Of a stretch of DNA of 64,000 nucleotides, positions 1 through 8,875 are shown piece by piece. Each line of letters begins with the position of its first letter. Within the stretch, counting starts at the first letter, position 1. Made by a program: the position numbers and the translations under genes. The notes below the pieces were generated by a model, which ran no database searches, had not been told where the DNA came from, and saw only the letters and a list, made by a program, of their open reading frames with translations. Location of the stretch: assembly GCF_004151485.1 (NCBI RefSeq), contig NZ_SBFF01000003.1, forward strand, positions 361,973 through 425,972, in the 5' to 3' direction. Source of the DNA: Sphingosinicella sp. CPCC 101087. GTDB lineage: Bacteria; Pseudomonadota; Alphaproteobacteria; Sphingomonadales; Sphingomonadaceae.

Positions 1-3000
1 GGTGCCGGTAATGATATTCTGCATGGCGGCGAAGGCCATGACACATTGCTCGGCGGCGACGGCAACGACGAGCTTTACGCCGATTCCGGCGACGACACCC
101 TGCATGGTGGTGCGGGCGACGACATACTGAACGGCGGCGTCGACAGCGACACCTATATCATGAACCGGGAGTCGGGCGCCGACGTGATCTTCAACTACGA
201 TCCATTCGGCGAGGATGTGGACGTCCTCGGCCTTAGCGCGGTGGACGGACAGGATCCCATCCAGGACCGGGAGCTCTGGTTCGAGAAGATCGAGAATGAC
301 ATGAAGATCAGCTTGATCGGCACGTCGTCAAGCGTGCTGATCAAGGACTGGTATGTTCTCGCCGACGCTGACACGCGAGCCAACTACAAGCTCGACTATA
401 TCATCGCGGAGCAACGCTACACCAAAACCATCGACACGGACGGGCTGGTGGCGCTGATGTGCGCCCAGTCTAAGCCGGACAATCTGACCGAGCTAAGCGA
501 TTTAATGGCCGACCCGACCTACCATGCGGCTTGGGACGCTTACTGGCACCCCAACCTGAGGCCGGAAATATCCTCGATCGCAAACCAGGTGATGAACGAG
601 GATGGCACGCTCACGCTCACGCTCAATGTAGGAGATGACGTTACGCCGGCCGCCGGAATCCAGATCAGCAAGGTGATCCTCTCCGGCAGCTCGGTCATAG
701 ATGCAGACGACAACGTCTCCATAGGACCCGATGACGGCAACGGTAATCGGACGGTGACGATCACGCCGCGTTCGAACGCGGCTGGCACAGCGCGGATCCA
801 GCTTCTAGCAACGGACGCGGGCGGGTCTTCGACACCGACGGAGTTCACCGTGACCGTGAATCCAGTCCCTGATACCCCAACGATAGCGCACTTCTCCGTC
901 GCGGGCGGTACTTCGGGCGTGCCGGGCGGACTTGCCATCTCGATCAACGTGAACTTCCCCGACCCTGACGGCGAGACCCAGCAGGTCTGGATCTCCGGCA
1001 TACCAAGTGTCGCCACGCTCAGTGCGGGAACCCCTGACGGAGGAGGCAGCTGGAGAACTTGGAAGGTATCGGCCAACCAATTGGCCAACCTCAAGCTGTA
1101 TCTGCCGGCTGGATGGCATCAGGATCTCACCCTGACGGCAACCGCGCGCGCGAGCGAAGGCGGACAGACGGCGATCTCGGCCTCCAGATCGGCCCCGGTC
1201 ATCGTCAATGCGCCACCCACCGGCGCCACTCTGTCCGGCTCAGTCAACGAGAATGTTGCCAATGAAACGGTCGTGGGCACCGTCACGGGGATCGATCCCG
1301 ATGGGACCGGCGGCCTGCAGTACACGCTAACGAACAACGCGGGCGGCAGATTCTGGCTACACGCGACGACAGGCAGGCTCGTAGCTGCCGATGGGGGACT
1401 TCTCGATCACGAGTTGGCCTCGTCGCACCCCATTACCGTTCTTGTGACGGACTCATTCGGCAAGTCCAAGAGCGTCACCTTCAGTGTGCCGGTGAACGAC
1501 GTTAACGAGGATAACTGGCTCCCGGGTACCTACGGCTTCAACGTCAACGAGAATGTCGCTGTCGGGACCGTCATTGGAACGATCACCGCTGGAGATCACG
1601 ACAGCGGTTCGGTGAACTTTGGGCGGCAGGCCTATATGTTTGATAATGGCTCGGAGCGTAGCTTGATCTCTGCGGACGGCCGATACAAGATCAACAAGCT
1701 GACGGGCGTCATCACCACGAATGCTGCGTCGAATCATGAGGTGACTGGCCCAACCAGGACCTATACCGTTCTTGCACGTGACAATGCGAACACGTCCGGA
1801 CTCAATTACGATGGCTACAATCAGGTCTCGACCCAGGTCACCATCGGAATCAACAACCTGAATGAGGCGAACAGCGTTCCCGGGAGCTACAGCTTCGGCG
1901 TCAATGAGAATGTCTCTATAGGAACGGTGGTAGGAACGGTCGCAGCAGCAGACTTGGACCACTCCACTTCCGCTTACGGTCAGCAGCGCTATTATTTCGA
2001 CAATGGCACCGCGCGAAGCGCTACGTCTGCAGACGGCCGCTACAAGATTGACCCTGTTACAGGGGTCATCCGGACGAATTCCGGACTCAATCGTGAGGCT
2101 GCGAGCCCGACGAAGACCTATACAGTGGTTGTGCGCGACAACAAGGGGCAGACAGGGTACAATCAGGTCTCGACGCAGGTTACCATTTCGATCGGTGACG
2201 TAAATGAACCGAACAGCTGGCAGACCATAAATCCCCTTGGCGTCAACGAGAATGTTGCAGTTGGAACAGTTGTAGGGAGCGTAACGGCAGGCGATCAGGA
2301 CATCGGCTCGGTTAATTTTGGTCGCCAGGCCTATATGTTCGACAATGGCAGTGAACGAAGTCAGGTCTCTGCTGACGGACGATACAAGATCAACAGACTG
2401 ACAGGCGTCATCACCACGAATAGTGGGCTCAATTTCGAGGCTGGATCGGCGAGCCGGACATATACTGTGCTCGCCCGCGACAATGCGAACACGGCCGGAT
2501 CAAACCAGCCCGGGTATCATCAAATCGCGGCCCAGCTTTCGATCGCCATCCGCAACGTCAATGAAGCGCCAACCATGGCCAATCAGACCTTCTCGCGCAG
2601 CGAGCAGCCAGCAAACCCAACGGCGAAGCTGGTCCCGCTCGCATGGAACGATGTGGACGGCAAGCCTGTCAACGGGCATCGGTTCAGCATCGTCGGCGGC
2701 GATCCGGACGGATTTTGGTCGATCGACAATGCGGGCAATATTTCGGCGGTGAGGACTCTAAATTACGAGGATTCCGCGCACCGGACGTTCAACCTGCGGG
2801 TCCGAGTCACGGATCAATCCGGCTCCGGGCTGTCGGCCGAGAGCACGATCACGATCAATCTCACCAACGTGAATGAAGCGCCGAACCCGACCGCTTCCGG
2901 TAACGTATATCCGGGCGCTGCACTTGCCAATTCGCTCGTCGGAATGATCCAGCACCGTGATCCCGATGCTGGTGACGTGATCAGTTATCAGATCCTCAGT

Positions 3001-5328
3001 GTCACTCACCTGGATCACACATCCGGAGGCAGCGTGAACGACTACCGGGTCGTGGCGAACGGCCAATATGCTAGTGTCTACACGAATATCACCAGAGGCG
3101 GCTCATGGCAGTATAGGGAATCGATCGAGGTCCGGGTGACCGATGCCGCCGGGACTTCGCGGACGACCAGCTTCATCGTGACTTACAACGGAGACAAGCA
3201 CTTTGCGCCCATCGTACTAGATCTCGACGGTGATGGTCTCGAGCTCGTCTCGCGCATCGACAGCGAAATCCATTTCGACATGGATGGAGACGGCGTGCTG
3301 GATCGCACCGGTTGGGCCGCCGCAGACGACGCGTTCTTGGCGCTGGATCGTGACGGCGACGGCCTCATCACCCACTCTGACGAGCTGACCTTCATCGACG
3401 ATGTGGAAGGCGCCGTGTCCGATCTCGAAGGGTTGCGCGCCTTCGATACTGATCAGGATGGCTTCATCGACGCCGATGACGATGCCTATGGCACCTTCCG
3501 TGTCTGGCAGGATTTGAGTCAGGATGGCGTGAGCCAGACCGACGAGCTGCGCACGCTCTCGCAAGCCGGAATCGCGTTTGTGAACCTCATGCTGACTCCG
3601 ACGGGCGCGGACATGAGCAACGTAGCGGATAACATCATCTACGCCACCGGCGAATATATCCTTGCCGACGGCACGCGGCGGCAGTTGGGCGACGTGATGC
3701 TGAGCTATGAGCCGTCCACGCCGGATATCGCGCCGCCGATCATCCTCGATCTGGACGGCGACGGCGTCACGACGACCGAACTCGCCGAGAACCCGGTCAT
3801 GTTCGACATGGACGGCGACGGTAAGACGGACCGTACCGGCTGGGTCGGCGGCAATGACGGCCTGCTCGCGCTCGACCGAAATGGTGACGGCAAGATCGAA
3901 GGTATTTCCGAGATCTCCTACGTCGACGATCTGCCTGGTGCCCGCACGGACCTCGAAGGCCTGGTGGCGTTCGATACGAACAAAGACGGCAAGCTGTCGG
4001 CGGCCGACAGCAAGTTCGGCGACTTCCGCGTCTGGGCCGACGCCAACCATGATGGCGTCAGCGACGACGGCGAGCTCAAGCGGCTGGCCGAAATCGGCAT
4101 CGTGTCGCTCAACCTGGAAGGTGACCCGACTGGAAACCCGACCGTCCCGGGCAAGAACGTCATCTACAACCTGTCGAGCTTCCTGCGCGGCGATGGAACG
4201 ACCGGCATCGTCGGCGACGTCGGCCTGGCCTATTTCGGCTCGGAAGGCGGCGAGACGGACGTCACGGGAACGAGTGCGATCGTGCCCGAGACCTCCTTGT
4301 TCTCCGGCAAGCGCAAGCATTATGCGATCGAGACCAGCCGCGGCGCGATCTTCCTGAACTACTCGCGGGCAAGGGGCCTTACCGATGCGGGTGTCGGCGA
4401 GATCGCCAACTCCGCCGCCCTCGAGTTCCGCGACGGGTCGATGGGCTTCGGGTCGGCCCTGGTCCTCGACCTCGACGGCGACGGGCTCGAGCTCAAGCGG
4501 CGCAAGAAGACCAAGGCCGCGTTCGACTTGAATGCCGACGGCGTCGCCGACGACACCGGGTGGGTGAAGAAGCAGGACGGCCTGCTCGTGCTCGACCGCA
4601 ACGGCAATGGCCTCATCGACGGGGCCGGGGAGATCTCCTTCCTCGCCGACCTGGCCGGTGCCAGGACCAGCCTGGAGGGCCTGACCGCCTTCGACACCAA
4701 CCGCAACGGCCTGGTCGACGCCGAGGACGAGCAGTTCGGCAAGTTGCAGGTGTGGCAGGACCTTAATGGTGATGGCCGGTCCAGCGCCGACGAGCTGAAG
4801 AGTCTGGAGCAGGCGAAGATCGAGTCGATCGGCCTTCGCGCGACGCCTGTCGACCGCACCTGGAAGCGCGGCCGCAATGTCGTCGTCAACACGACCAGCT
4901 TTACCCGCACCGACGGTAGTGGCGGGACCGTGGGCGACGTCGCCTTCGCCTACAAGGCGGCGCCCGCGCCGCTTGCGCCGGCGGCCGAAAGCGCAATCGA
5001 TCTGGACGACCGGTTGCGGGCCCTGCGCGCGGCGCTCGACCCAAGCGCCACGGGCTTCGCGCTCCGTCCTGAGATGATCGAAGCGTTCGAGTTCCTGAAT
5101 GCCGATGCGACCCCTCTTTCCGACACGCCAGGGCAGAGCGACATGTCGTCTTCCGCGGCGCTGGCGGGTCTAGGCGAGGCGGCGGAGGCGGACGAGCTGC
5201 TCGACCGGTACGAGAACCGCCTTGCTTATGCCGTGCAGCAGATGGCAGGCTTCGGGTCGCGGTCGGGCGAGGCGGAGTCGAGGGACCGGGCCGGCATGCC
5301 GACGCGTTACGAATTTTTCGCCAGCTGA
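1..5328 (+). CDS. Giant RTX / cadherin-like / EF-hand surface protein (5' end outside window)
   Basis: The frame is open from base 1, so the N-terminus lies upstream; 1775 residues are visible. Residues 1-46 are RTX nonapeptide repeats (GGxGxDxL) that bind Ca2+. Residues about 70-140 resemble the haemolysin-type calcium-binding-related domain (ends in VLIKDWYVL). Next come Ig/cadherin-like repeats with VNENVAVGTV... and NVNEAP linkers; three near-identical ones lie at about nt 1530-2560. The C-terminal third has three copies of an EF-hand-like module starting LDLDGDG (nt ~3208, ~3739, ~4459), each with FDMDGDG/LALDRDGDG loops and an RVWQD segment. Probably a type I-secreted adhesin or toxin-like protein; secretion route is inferred from the family. 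The next gene is a HlyC-type acyltransferase, suggesting that this protein is its substrate. Confidence 0.9.
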   Translation, partial: GAGNDILHGGEGHDTLLGGDGNDELYADSGDDTLHGGAGDDILNGGVDSDTYIMNRESGADVIFNYDPFGEDVDVLGLSAVDGQDPIQDRELWFEKIENDMKISLIGTSSSVLIKDWYVLADADTRANYKLDYIIAEQRYTKTIDTDGLVALMCAQSKPDNLTELSDLMADPTYHAAWDAYWHPNLRPEISSIANQVMNEDGTLTLTLNVGDDVTPAAGIQISKVILSGSSVIDADDNVSIGPDDGNGNRTVTITPRSNAAGTARIQLLATDAGGSSTPTEFTVTVNPVPDTPTIAHFSVAGGTSGVPGGLAISINVNFPDPDGETQQVWISGIPSVATLSAGTPDGGGSWRTWKVSANQLANLKLYLPAGWHQDLTLTATARASEGGQTAISASRSAPVIVNAPPTGATLSGSVNENVANETVVGTVTGIDPDGTGGLQYTLTNNAGGRFWLHATTGRLVAADGGLLDHELASSHPITVLVTDSFGKSKSVTFSVPVNDVNEDNWLPGTYGFNVNENVAVGTVIGTITAGDHDSGSVNFGRQAYMFDNGSERSLISADGRYKINKLTGVITTNAASNHEVTGPTRTYTVLARDNANTSGLNYDGYNQVSTQVTIGINNLNEANSVPGSYSFGVNENVSIGTVVGTVAAADLDHSTSAYGQQRYYFDNGTARSATSADGRYKIDPVTGVIRTNSGLNREAASPTKTYTVVVRDNKGQTGYNQVSTQVTISIGDVNEPNSWQTINPLGVNENVAVGTVVGSVTAGDQDIGSVNFGRQAYMFDNGSERSQVSADGRYKINRLTGVITTNSGLNFEAGSASRTYTVLARDNANTAGSNQPGYHQIAAQLSIAIRNVNEAPTMANQTFSRSEQPANPTAKLVPLAWNDVDGKPVNGHRFSIVGGDPDGFWSIDNAGNISAVRTLNYEDSAHRTFNLRVRVTDQSGSGLSAESTITINLTNVNEAPNPTASGNVYPGAALANSLVGMIQHRDPDAGDVISYQILSVTHLDHTSGGSVNDYRVVANGQYASVYTNITRGGSWQYRESIEVRVTDAAGTSRTTSFIVTYNGDKHFAPIVLDLDGDGLELVSRIDSEIHFDMDGDGVLDRTGWAAADDAFLALDRDGDGLITHSDELTFIDDVEGAVSDLEGLRAFDTDQDGFIDADDDAYGTFRVWQDLSQDGVSQTDELRTLSQAGIAFVNLMLTPTGADMSNVADNIIYATGEYILADGTRRQLGDVMLSYEPSTPDIAPPIILDLDGDGVTTTELAENPVMFDMDGDGKTDRTGWVGGNDGLLALDRNGDGKIEGISEISYVDDLPGARTDLEGLVAFDTNKDGKLSAADSKFGDFRVWADANHDGVSDDGELKRLAEIGIVSLNLEGDPTGNPTVPGKNVIYNLSSFLRGDGTTGIVGDVGLAYFGSEGGETDVTGTSAIVPETSLFSGKRKHYAIETSRGAIFLNYSRARGLTDAGVGEIANSAALEFRDGSMGFGSALVLDLDGDGLELKRRKKTKAAFDLNADGVADDTGWVKKQDGLLVLDRNGNGLIDGAGEISFLADLAGARTSLEGLTAFDTNRNGLVDAEDEQFGKLQVWQDLNGDGRSSADELKSLEQAKIESIGLRATPVDRTWKRGRNVVVNTTSFTRTDGSGGTVGDVAFAYKAAPAPLAPAAESAIDLDDRLRALRAALDPSATGFALRPEMIEAFEFLNADATPLSDTPGQSDMSSSAALAGLGEAAEADELLDRYENRLAYAVQQMAGFGSRSGEAESRDRAGMPTRYEFFAS

Positions 5329-5342
5329 GGATTTGAAGCATC

Positions 5343-5882
5343 TTGGAACAATCGAACGGCTCGGGCGGCCCGGGCAGCCCTTCCGCGTCTCCGGTGACGA
5401 TCAGCCACCTGCTGGGCGAGATCACCTGGCTTCTCACCCAGTCGCCGCTGCACAAGGCGCTGCAGATCGGTGATCTGGAATGGCTGGTCATGCCCGCCCT
5501 GATCCACAGGCAATTCTACATCTTCCGCGATGGCGACAAGCCGGTGGGCCTGGCGCTGTGGGCGAAATGCGGACCTGAGGCCGAAGCGAAGCTCGATCGC
5601 GGCATGATCGAGCCGGAGAACCGGCTCACGCTTGAAGAATGGCAATCAGGCGACACGATCTGGCTCGTCGATCTCATTGCCCCGTTCGCCGATGCCGCGA
5701 ACAAGCAGCGCGAGATCATGCTGGCCGACCTGATATCGGGTCCGTTGAAGGGGCAGGCTTTCAAGTTCCATCACACCGATCCGAGCACGGGCGAGCGCGC
5801 CGTCCGGACGGTCGAAGCCGATGCGGGCGAGAAGCTGCGCGAGGCGATCGAAGCGGCGGCCGGCGGAGCTGGGCCTACCTGA
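5343..5882 (+). CDS. HlyC-type toxin-activating lysine acyltransferase
   Basis: 179 aa, TTG start with a GAGG sequence about 10 nt upstream; it starts 14 nt after the RTX gene stops, so the two are probably cotranscribed. The core matches the RTX-toxin acyltransferase family: LGEITWLLTQSPLHKAL contains the expected catalytic His (H37), and GDTIWLVDLIAPF contains the expected Asp (D110). HlyC-type enzymes move a fatty acyl group from acyl-ACP to internal lysines of an RTX protein in the cytoplasm before secretion. What is unusual is the apparent partner, a cadherin/EF-hand-type RTX protein rather than a classical pore-forming toxin. The C-terminal tail (AAAGGAGPT) is low complexity. Function by family is confident; the substrate is inferred from adjacency. 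Confidence 0.88.
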   Translation: MEQSNGSGGPGSPSASPVTISHLLGEITWLLTQSPLHKALQIGDLEWLVMPALIHRQFYIFRDGDKPVGLALWAKCGPEAEAKLDRGMIEPENRLTLEEWQSGDTIWLVDLIAPFADAANKQREIMLADLISGPLKGQAFKFHHTDPSTGERAVRTVEADAGEKLREAIEAAAGGAGPT

Positions 5883-5989
5883 AGGCTGCCCTGCCGGAGT
5901 CGAACGCCGGCGTTGTGTCGCGCCTCGCCGGACGTTCAGCTCTGCGGAAGCGTGATGTGCCGCACTGCGCCCGCCTTGGCGCAATGGCA

Positions 5990-6262
5990 TCACTTCGGCG
6001 CATGATCGTCGACACCGTAGAACATGGGATTTCGCATCCAATCCGCGACCGCTGATTCGCGCCAACCTGCGCAGCGGGTGCTGATGGCGATCTGCCTTGG
6101 AAACGTCCCTTGCTGGATCTTCCGGTAGAGCGTCGATCGGCTGAGCCCGGTGCGCTCCAGCACGGTATGGATCCTGAGGATGCGGTCGGGTGCTTCGGTC
6201 GACACGGCACGCTCCGGCAAAGGGTGGTGAATTGCGGGATCAGCCTTGGGCGTGGCTTTCAT
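5990..6262 (-). CDS. AlpA-family DNA-binding regulator
   Basis: 90 aa, read from the ATG at 6260-6262 (MKATPKAD). The C-terminal 60 residues form the AlpA/MerR-like winged helix typical of prophages and integrative elements: ILRIHTVLERTGLSRSTLYR (recognition helix) followed by KIQQGTFPRQIAIS and a W-containing C-terminal helix (ESAVADWM). AlpA proteins usually control excision or integrase genes. Here it is the first mobile-element gene after the RTX/HlyC pair and probably marks the left edge of the island whose integrase sits at 27134-28390. The open frame continues upstream to 6667, but that extension is low-complexity, so the short form is preferred. Confidence 0.85.
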   Translation of the reverse strand: MKATPKADPAIHHPLPERAVSTEAPDRILRIHTVLERTGLSRSTLYRKIQQGTFPRQIAISTRCAGWRESAVADWMRNPMFYGVDDHAPK

Positions 6263-6705
6263 GGCCGCAAGGGGCGGCCGATCAGGGTGCCGCCAGCTGC
6301 GCCTTCGTGCGTCAGATAAGCAAAGGTCGCAGGCCCCTGGCGTCTCGCGCCTGCGGCGCGACCGCGCTCTACGCCGCCTCGCTCCGCCGAGCCGCCTTTG
6401 GGCGTCTCGGCCCATCCGGGGTGACGATCGGCTGACGCGGGGTCGGAGCTCAAGCTCCGGCAAGCGGTCGCCGCGCTGATTTGGCGCGGCGGCATCGTGC
6501 CTCCGGCACGTGGGAAGGGCGGGGTGCGCGTCGCTTCCCTTTTGGCCCGCGGCGGCGGGCCGCAACCCCGGCTGCGCCGGGGTCCTCCACTTCGCTGCGG
6601 CCCTTCGGGTGCCGCCCGCCTTATGCCGCCGGCCTTGCCGGTCCGCTCCTGCCGCCCACCCCGCCATTCCGGCGCCGGGTGCGGTGGTTTGAAGGGAGAA
6701 GGACC
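6263..6705. other. Intergenic region with tight inverted repeats before ardC
   Basis: About 440 bp of GC-rich sequence without a supported gene. It holds at least two perfect hairpins: CGGAGCT-CA-AGCTCCG at 6444-6459 and CGCCGCGC-(7 nt)-GCGCGGCG at 6469-6491. They may act as a terminator or attenuator, or as a site for an island regulator. A ribosome-binding sequence (gaagggagaagg) ends the region just before the ArdC ATG at 6706. Open frames on both strands here have skewed composition and look like by-products of high GC. Confidence 0.5.
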
Positions 6706-7602
6706 ATGCAGCAGCGCAAAGAACGTCAGAGCCTCTATTCCCAGATTACGGCACGGATCATCGCCGAGCTGGAGGCGGGCGGGGTCCCTTGGGTGCAGCC
6801 CTGGGACAGCGTCCGATGCGGATGCTCGATGCCGCGCAATGCGGTGACGGGGCGGGGCTATTCGGGGATCAACGTGTTGATCTTGTGGGCAGCCGGGATC
6901 GAGGGCGGCTATTCCTCCCATCGCTGGCTCACCTACCGGCAGGCGCAGACTGCTGGCGGCAGCGTCCGCAAGGGCGAGAAGGGAACGAGCGTCTGCTATG
7001 CCGACCGGTTCACGCCCAAGGACGAGGAGGAGCGGGCCAACTCTGAGGAACGGGAGGCGCGGCAGATCGCTTTCCTCAAGCGCTTCACCGTGTTCAACGT
7101 CGACCAGTGCGAGGGTCTGCCGGAGAAGCTGACGAAGGTTCCGGCGCCCCGCGGCGAGCGCGAGGCCATTCCCGATGCCGACGCGCTGATTGCGGCCACG
7201 GGCGCCGATTTGCGGATCGGTGGCGACTCCGCTTTCTATGCGCGGCTCGGCGATTTCATCCAGGTGCCGCCGCCCGAAGCCTATTTCGAGCCGATCAACT
7301 GGTATCGCACCGCCCTTCACGAGCTCGGCCATTGGACTGGCCATCCCAGCCGGCTGGCACGCGACATGTCGGGGAGCTTCGGGACCTCGCCTTATGCCCG
7401 CGAGGAGCTGGTCGCGGAATTGGCGTGCGCGTTCGTCTGTGCCTCGCTCTCCATCCACCCGACCGTGCGCCACACCGACTATATCGGCGCTTGGCTCAAG
7501 GTGCTGAAGGAGGATGAGCGGGCGATCTTCCGCGCCGCGAGCCTGGCGAGCAAGGCGGCCGACTATCTGCTCGGCTTTATCGACGAGGAGGCGCGGTCAT
7601 GA
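6706..7602 (+). CDS. ardC: ArdC-family antirestriction protein (DUF1738 + zincin-like domain)
   Basis: 298 aa. The ATG at 6706 follows a strong RBS (gaagggagaagg) and gives the expected N-terminus (MQQRKERQSLYSQIT). The N-terminal half has the ArdC ssDNA-binding domain signature (PWVQPWD, RNAVTGRGYSGIN, Y/F-rich segments). The C-terminal half has an HExxH zincin motif, HELGHWTGH at residues 205-213, with the downstream Glu in AREELVAELA. ArdC proteins protect incoming plasmid DNA from host restriction and are common near transfer modules, which agrees with traA and oriT downstream. Its stop overlaps the next ATG (ATGA), so it is translationally linked to the sigma-region-4 protein. Confidence 0.9.
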   Translation: MQQRKERQSLYSQITARIIAELEAGGVPWVQPWDSVRCGCSMPRNAVTGRGYSGINVLILWAAGIEGGYSSHRWLTYRQAQTAGGSVRKGEKGTSVCYADRFTPKDEEERANSEEREARQIAFLKRFTVFNVDQCEGLPEKLTKVPAPRGEREAIPDADALIAATGADLRIGGDSAFYARLGDFIQVPPPEAYFEPINWYRTALHELGHWTGHPSRLARDMSGSFGTSPYAREELVAELACAFVCASLSIHPTVRHTDYIGAWLKVLKEDERAIFRAASLASKAADYLLGFIDEEARS

Positions 7603-7832
7603 GCCGGGAGACGATAGACCTGCGCCGGCTCGAGCGCGCCTTGGCCATGCTGGACGAGCGCACCCGCAATGTGTTCATGATGAGCGCGGCCGAGGGATTG
7701 TCCTATGCCGAGATAGCCGAGCGGCTGGGTATCTCACCCGAATCCGTCGAGCGGCACCTCGCCGACGCTCTCCATGCGCTAATCAGGCGCATGGAGCGAT
7801 GGGAGCGGCCCTGGTGGCGATTCTGGCGCTGA
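7599..7832 (+). CDS. Sigma-70 region 4-type helix-turn-helix protein
   Basis: 77 aa, ATG overlapping the ArdC stop by 4 nt. The sequence is essentially a lone sigma region 4: ERALAMLDERTRNVFMMSAAEGLSYAEIAERLGISPESVERHL carries the ECF sigma-4.2 HTH. No region 2 is present, so it cannot work as a complete sigma factor. It may be an accessory DNA-binding or anti-sigma-like regulator of the element. The C-terminus is unusually rich in Trp and Arg (RMERWERPWWRFWR). The family call is clear; the role is not. Confidence 0.8.
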   Translation: MSRETIDLRRLERALAMLDERTRNVFMMSAAEGLSYAEIAERLGISPESVERHLADALHALIRRMERWERPWWRFWR

Positions 7833-7906
7833 GCATTTCGGCCTCGCAGGGCATGGGTCCGGCGAGGCTGTGCTTGGACGCTTGTCATGGCTAGGAATGA
7901 ACGGAC

Positions 7907-8830
7907 ATGCGCACCGATCTTGATCATCTCCCGCCGGCCAAGCAGCGCGAGCTCGAGCGCGTGGTGCAGATCCTGTTCGAGGAGTTCGGAGAGGCGACTT
8001 CGCTCGCCACGCAGGAGTGGAAGAAGAAGGGGCGCATCCTCAAGATCATTCTTTACGGGTCCTATGCGCGGGGCACCTGGGTCGACGAGCCGCACACCGC
8101 CAAGGGCTATCAGTCGGATTATGACCTGTTGATCATCGTCAACGACAAGCGCCTCACCGACCGGGTGGAATATTGGGCGAAGGCCGAGGAGCGGCTGATC
8201 CGGGAGCTCAGCATCACCAAGACGCTGCGCACGCCGGTCAACTTCATCGTCCACACCCTCCAGGAGGTGAATGACGGCCTCGCCCATGGCCGCTACTTCT
8301 TCATGGACGTCGCCAAGGAGGGGATCGCCCTCTACCAGAGCGACGACAGCGAGTTGCATGAGCCCAAGCCAAAGTCGCCCGCCCAGGCGCTGGCGATGGC
8401 GAAGGAGTATTTCGAGGAGTGGATGCCGAGCGGGCTGCGCAAGTTTGAACTTGCGCAGGAAGCTGTGAACCGTGGCTATCTAAAGGATGCCGCTTTCCTG
8501 ATGCACCAAGCGACGGAAAGCCTCTACCACTGCGTCCTTTTGGTCTGCACCTTCTATACGCCGCATGTGCATAACCTGGCTTTCCTGCGCACCCAGGCCG
8601 AACGGATCGACCGGCGGCTTGTCTACGTCTGGCCGTCGGATACGCGACGCGATCGCGCGATGTTCGAGAAGTTGAAGGACGCTTACGTGAAGGCGCGCTA
8701 CTCGAAGCACTACCGTATCACCGCAGAAGAGCTGACCTGGCTCGGGGAGCAGGTCGAGGAGCTGGGACGCGTTGTGCACGCGATCTGTTCGGAGCGCATT
8801 GCCCAGCTCGAGGCGAAGGTCGCTGCCTGA
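7907..8830 (+). CDS. Nucleotidyltransferase-HEPN fusion protein
   Basis: 307 aa. The N-terminal part has the minimal nucleotidyltransferase motif LYGSYARGT (GS at 51-52) followed by SDYDLLIIV (acidic residues at 71 and 73). The C-terminal part is a helical HEPN domain ending with ARYSKHYRITAEEL, a signature shared by fused NTase-HEPN proteins. Separate MNT/HEPN pairs are toxin-antitoxin systems in which the NTase AMPylates the HEPN RNase. The fused form is found in plasmid and island cargo and may have a related stress or defence role. It is convergent with the MucR gene across a strong hairpin (8840-8867). The biochemical activity is inferred from the family. Confidence 0.85.
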   Translation: MRTDLDHLPPAKQRELERVVQILFEEFGEATSLATQEWKKKGRILKIILYGSYARGTWVDEPHTAKGYQSDYDLLIIVNDKRLTDRVEYWAKAEERLIRELSITKTLRTPVNFIVHTLQEVNDGLAHGRYFFMDVAKEGIALYQSDDSELHEPKPKSPAQALAMAKEYFEEWMPSGLRKFELAQEAVNRGYLKDAAFLMHQATESLYHCVLLVCTFYTPHVHNLAFLRTQAERIDRRLVYVWPSDTRRDRAMFEKLKDAYVKARYSKHYRITAEELTWLGEQVEELGRVVHAICSERIAQLEAKVAA

Positions 8831-8839
8831 ACGACGTTC

Positions 8840-8867
8840 GCGCCGCGCGACCCAAGTCGCGCGGCGC
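8840..8867. terminator. Bidirectional hairpin terminator
   Basis: A perfect 12-bp inverted repeat, GCGCCGCGCGAC-CCAA-GTCGCGCGGCGC, lies in the 45-bp gap between the convergent NTase-HEPN and MucR genes. There is no long T run, but the position and stem strength suit a shared terminator. Confidence 0.7.
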
Positions 8868-8875
8868 TCACATGA

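Noticed and set aside
5892..5910. Terminator after the HlyC-type gene (GCCGG...CCGGC)
   Set aside because: Only a 5-bp stem with a 9-nt loop and no T run; too weak to call.
6263..6667. N-terminal extension of the AlpA gene
   Set aside because: The extra residues are low-complexity Arg/Ala/Gly, and the short form from 6262 matches AlpA length.
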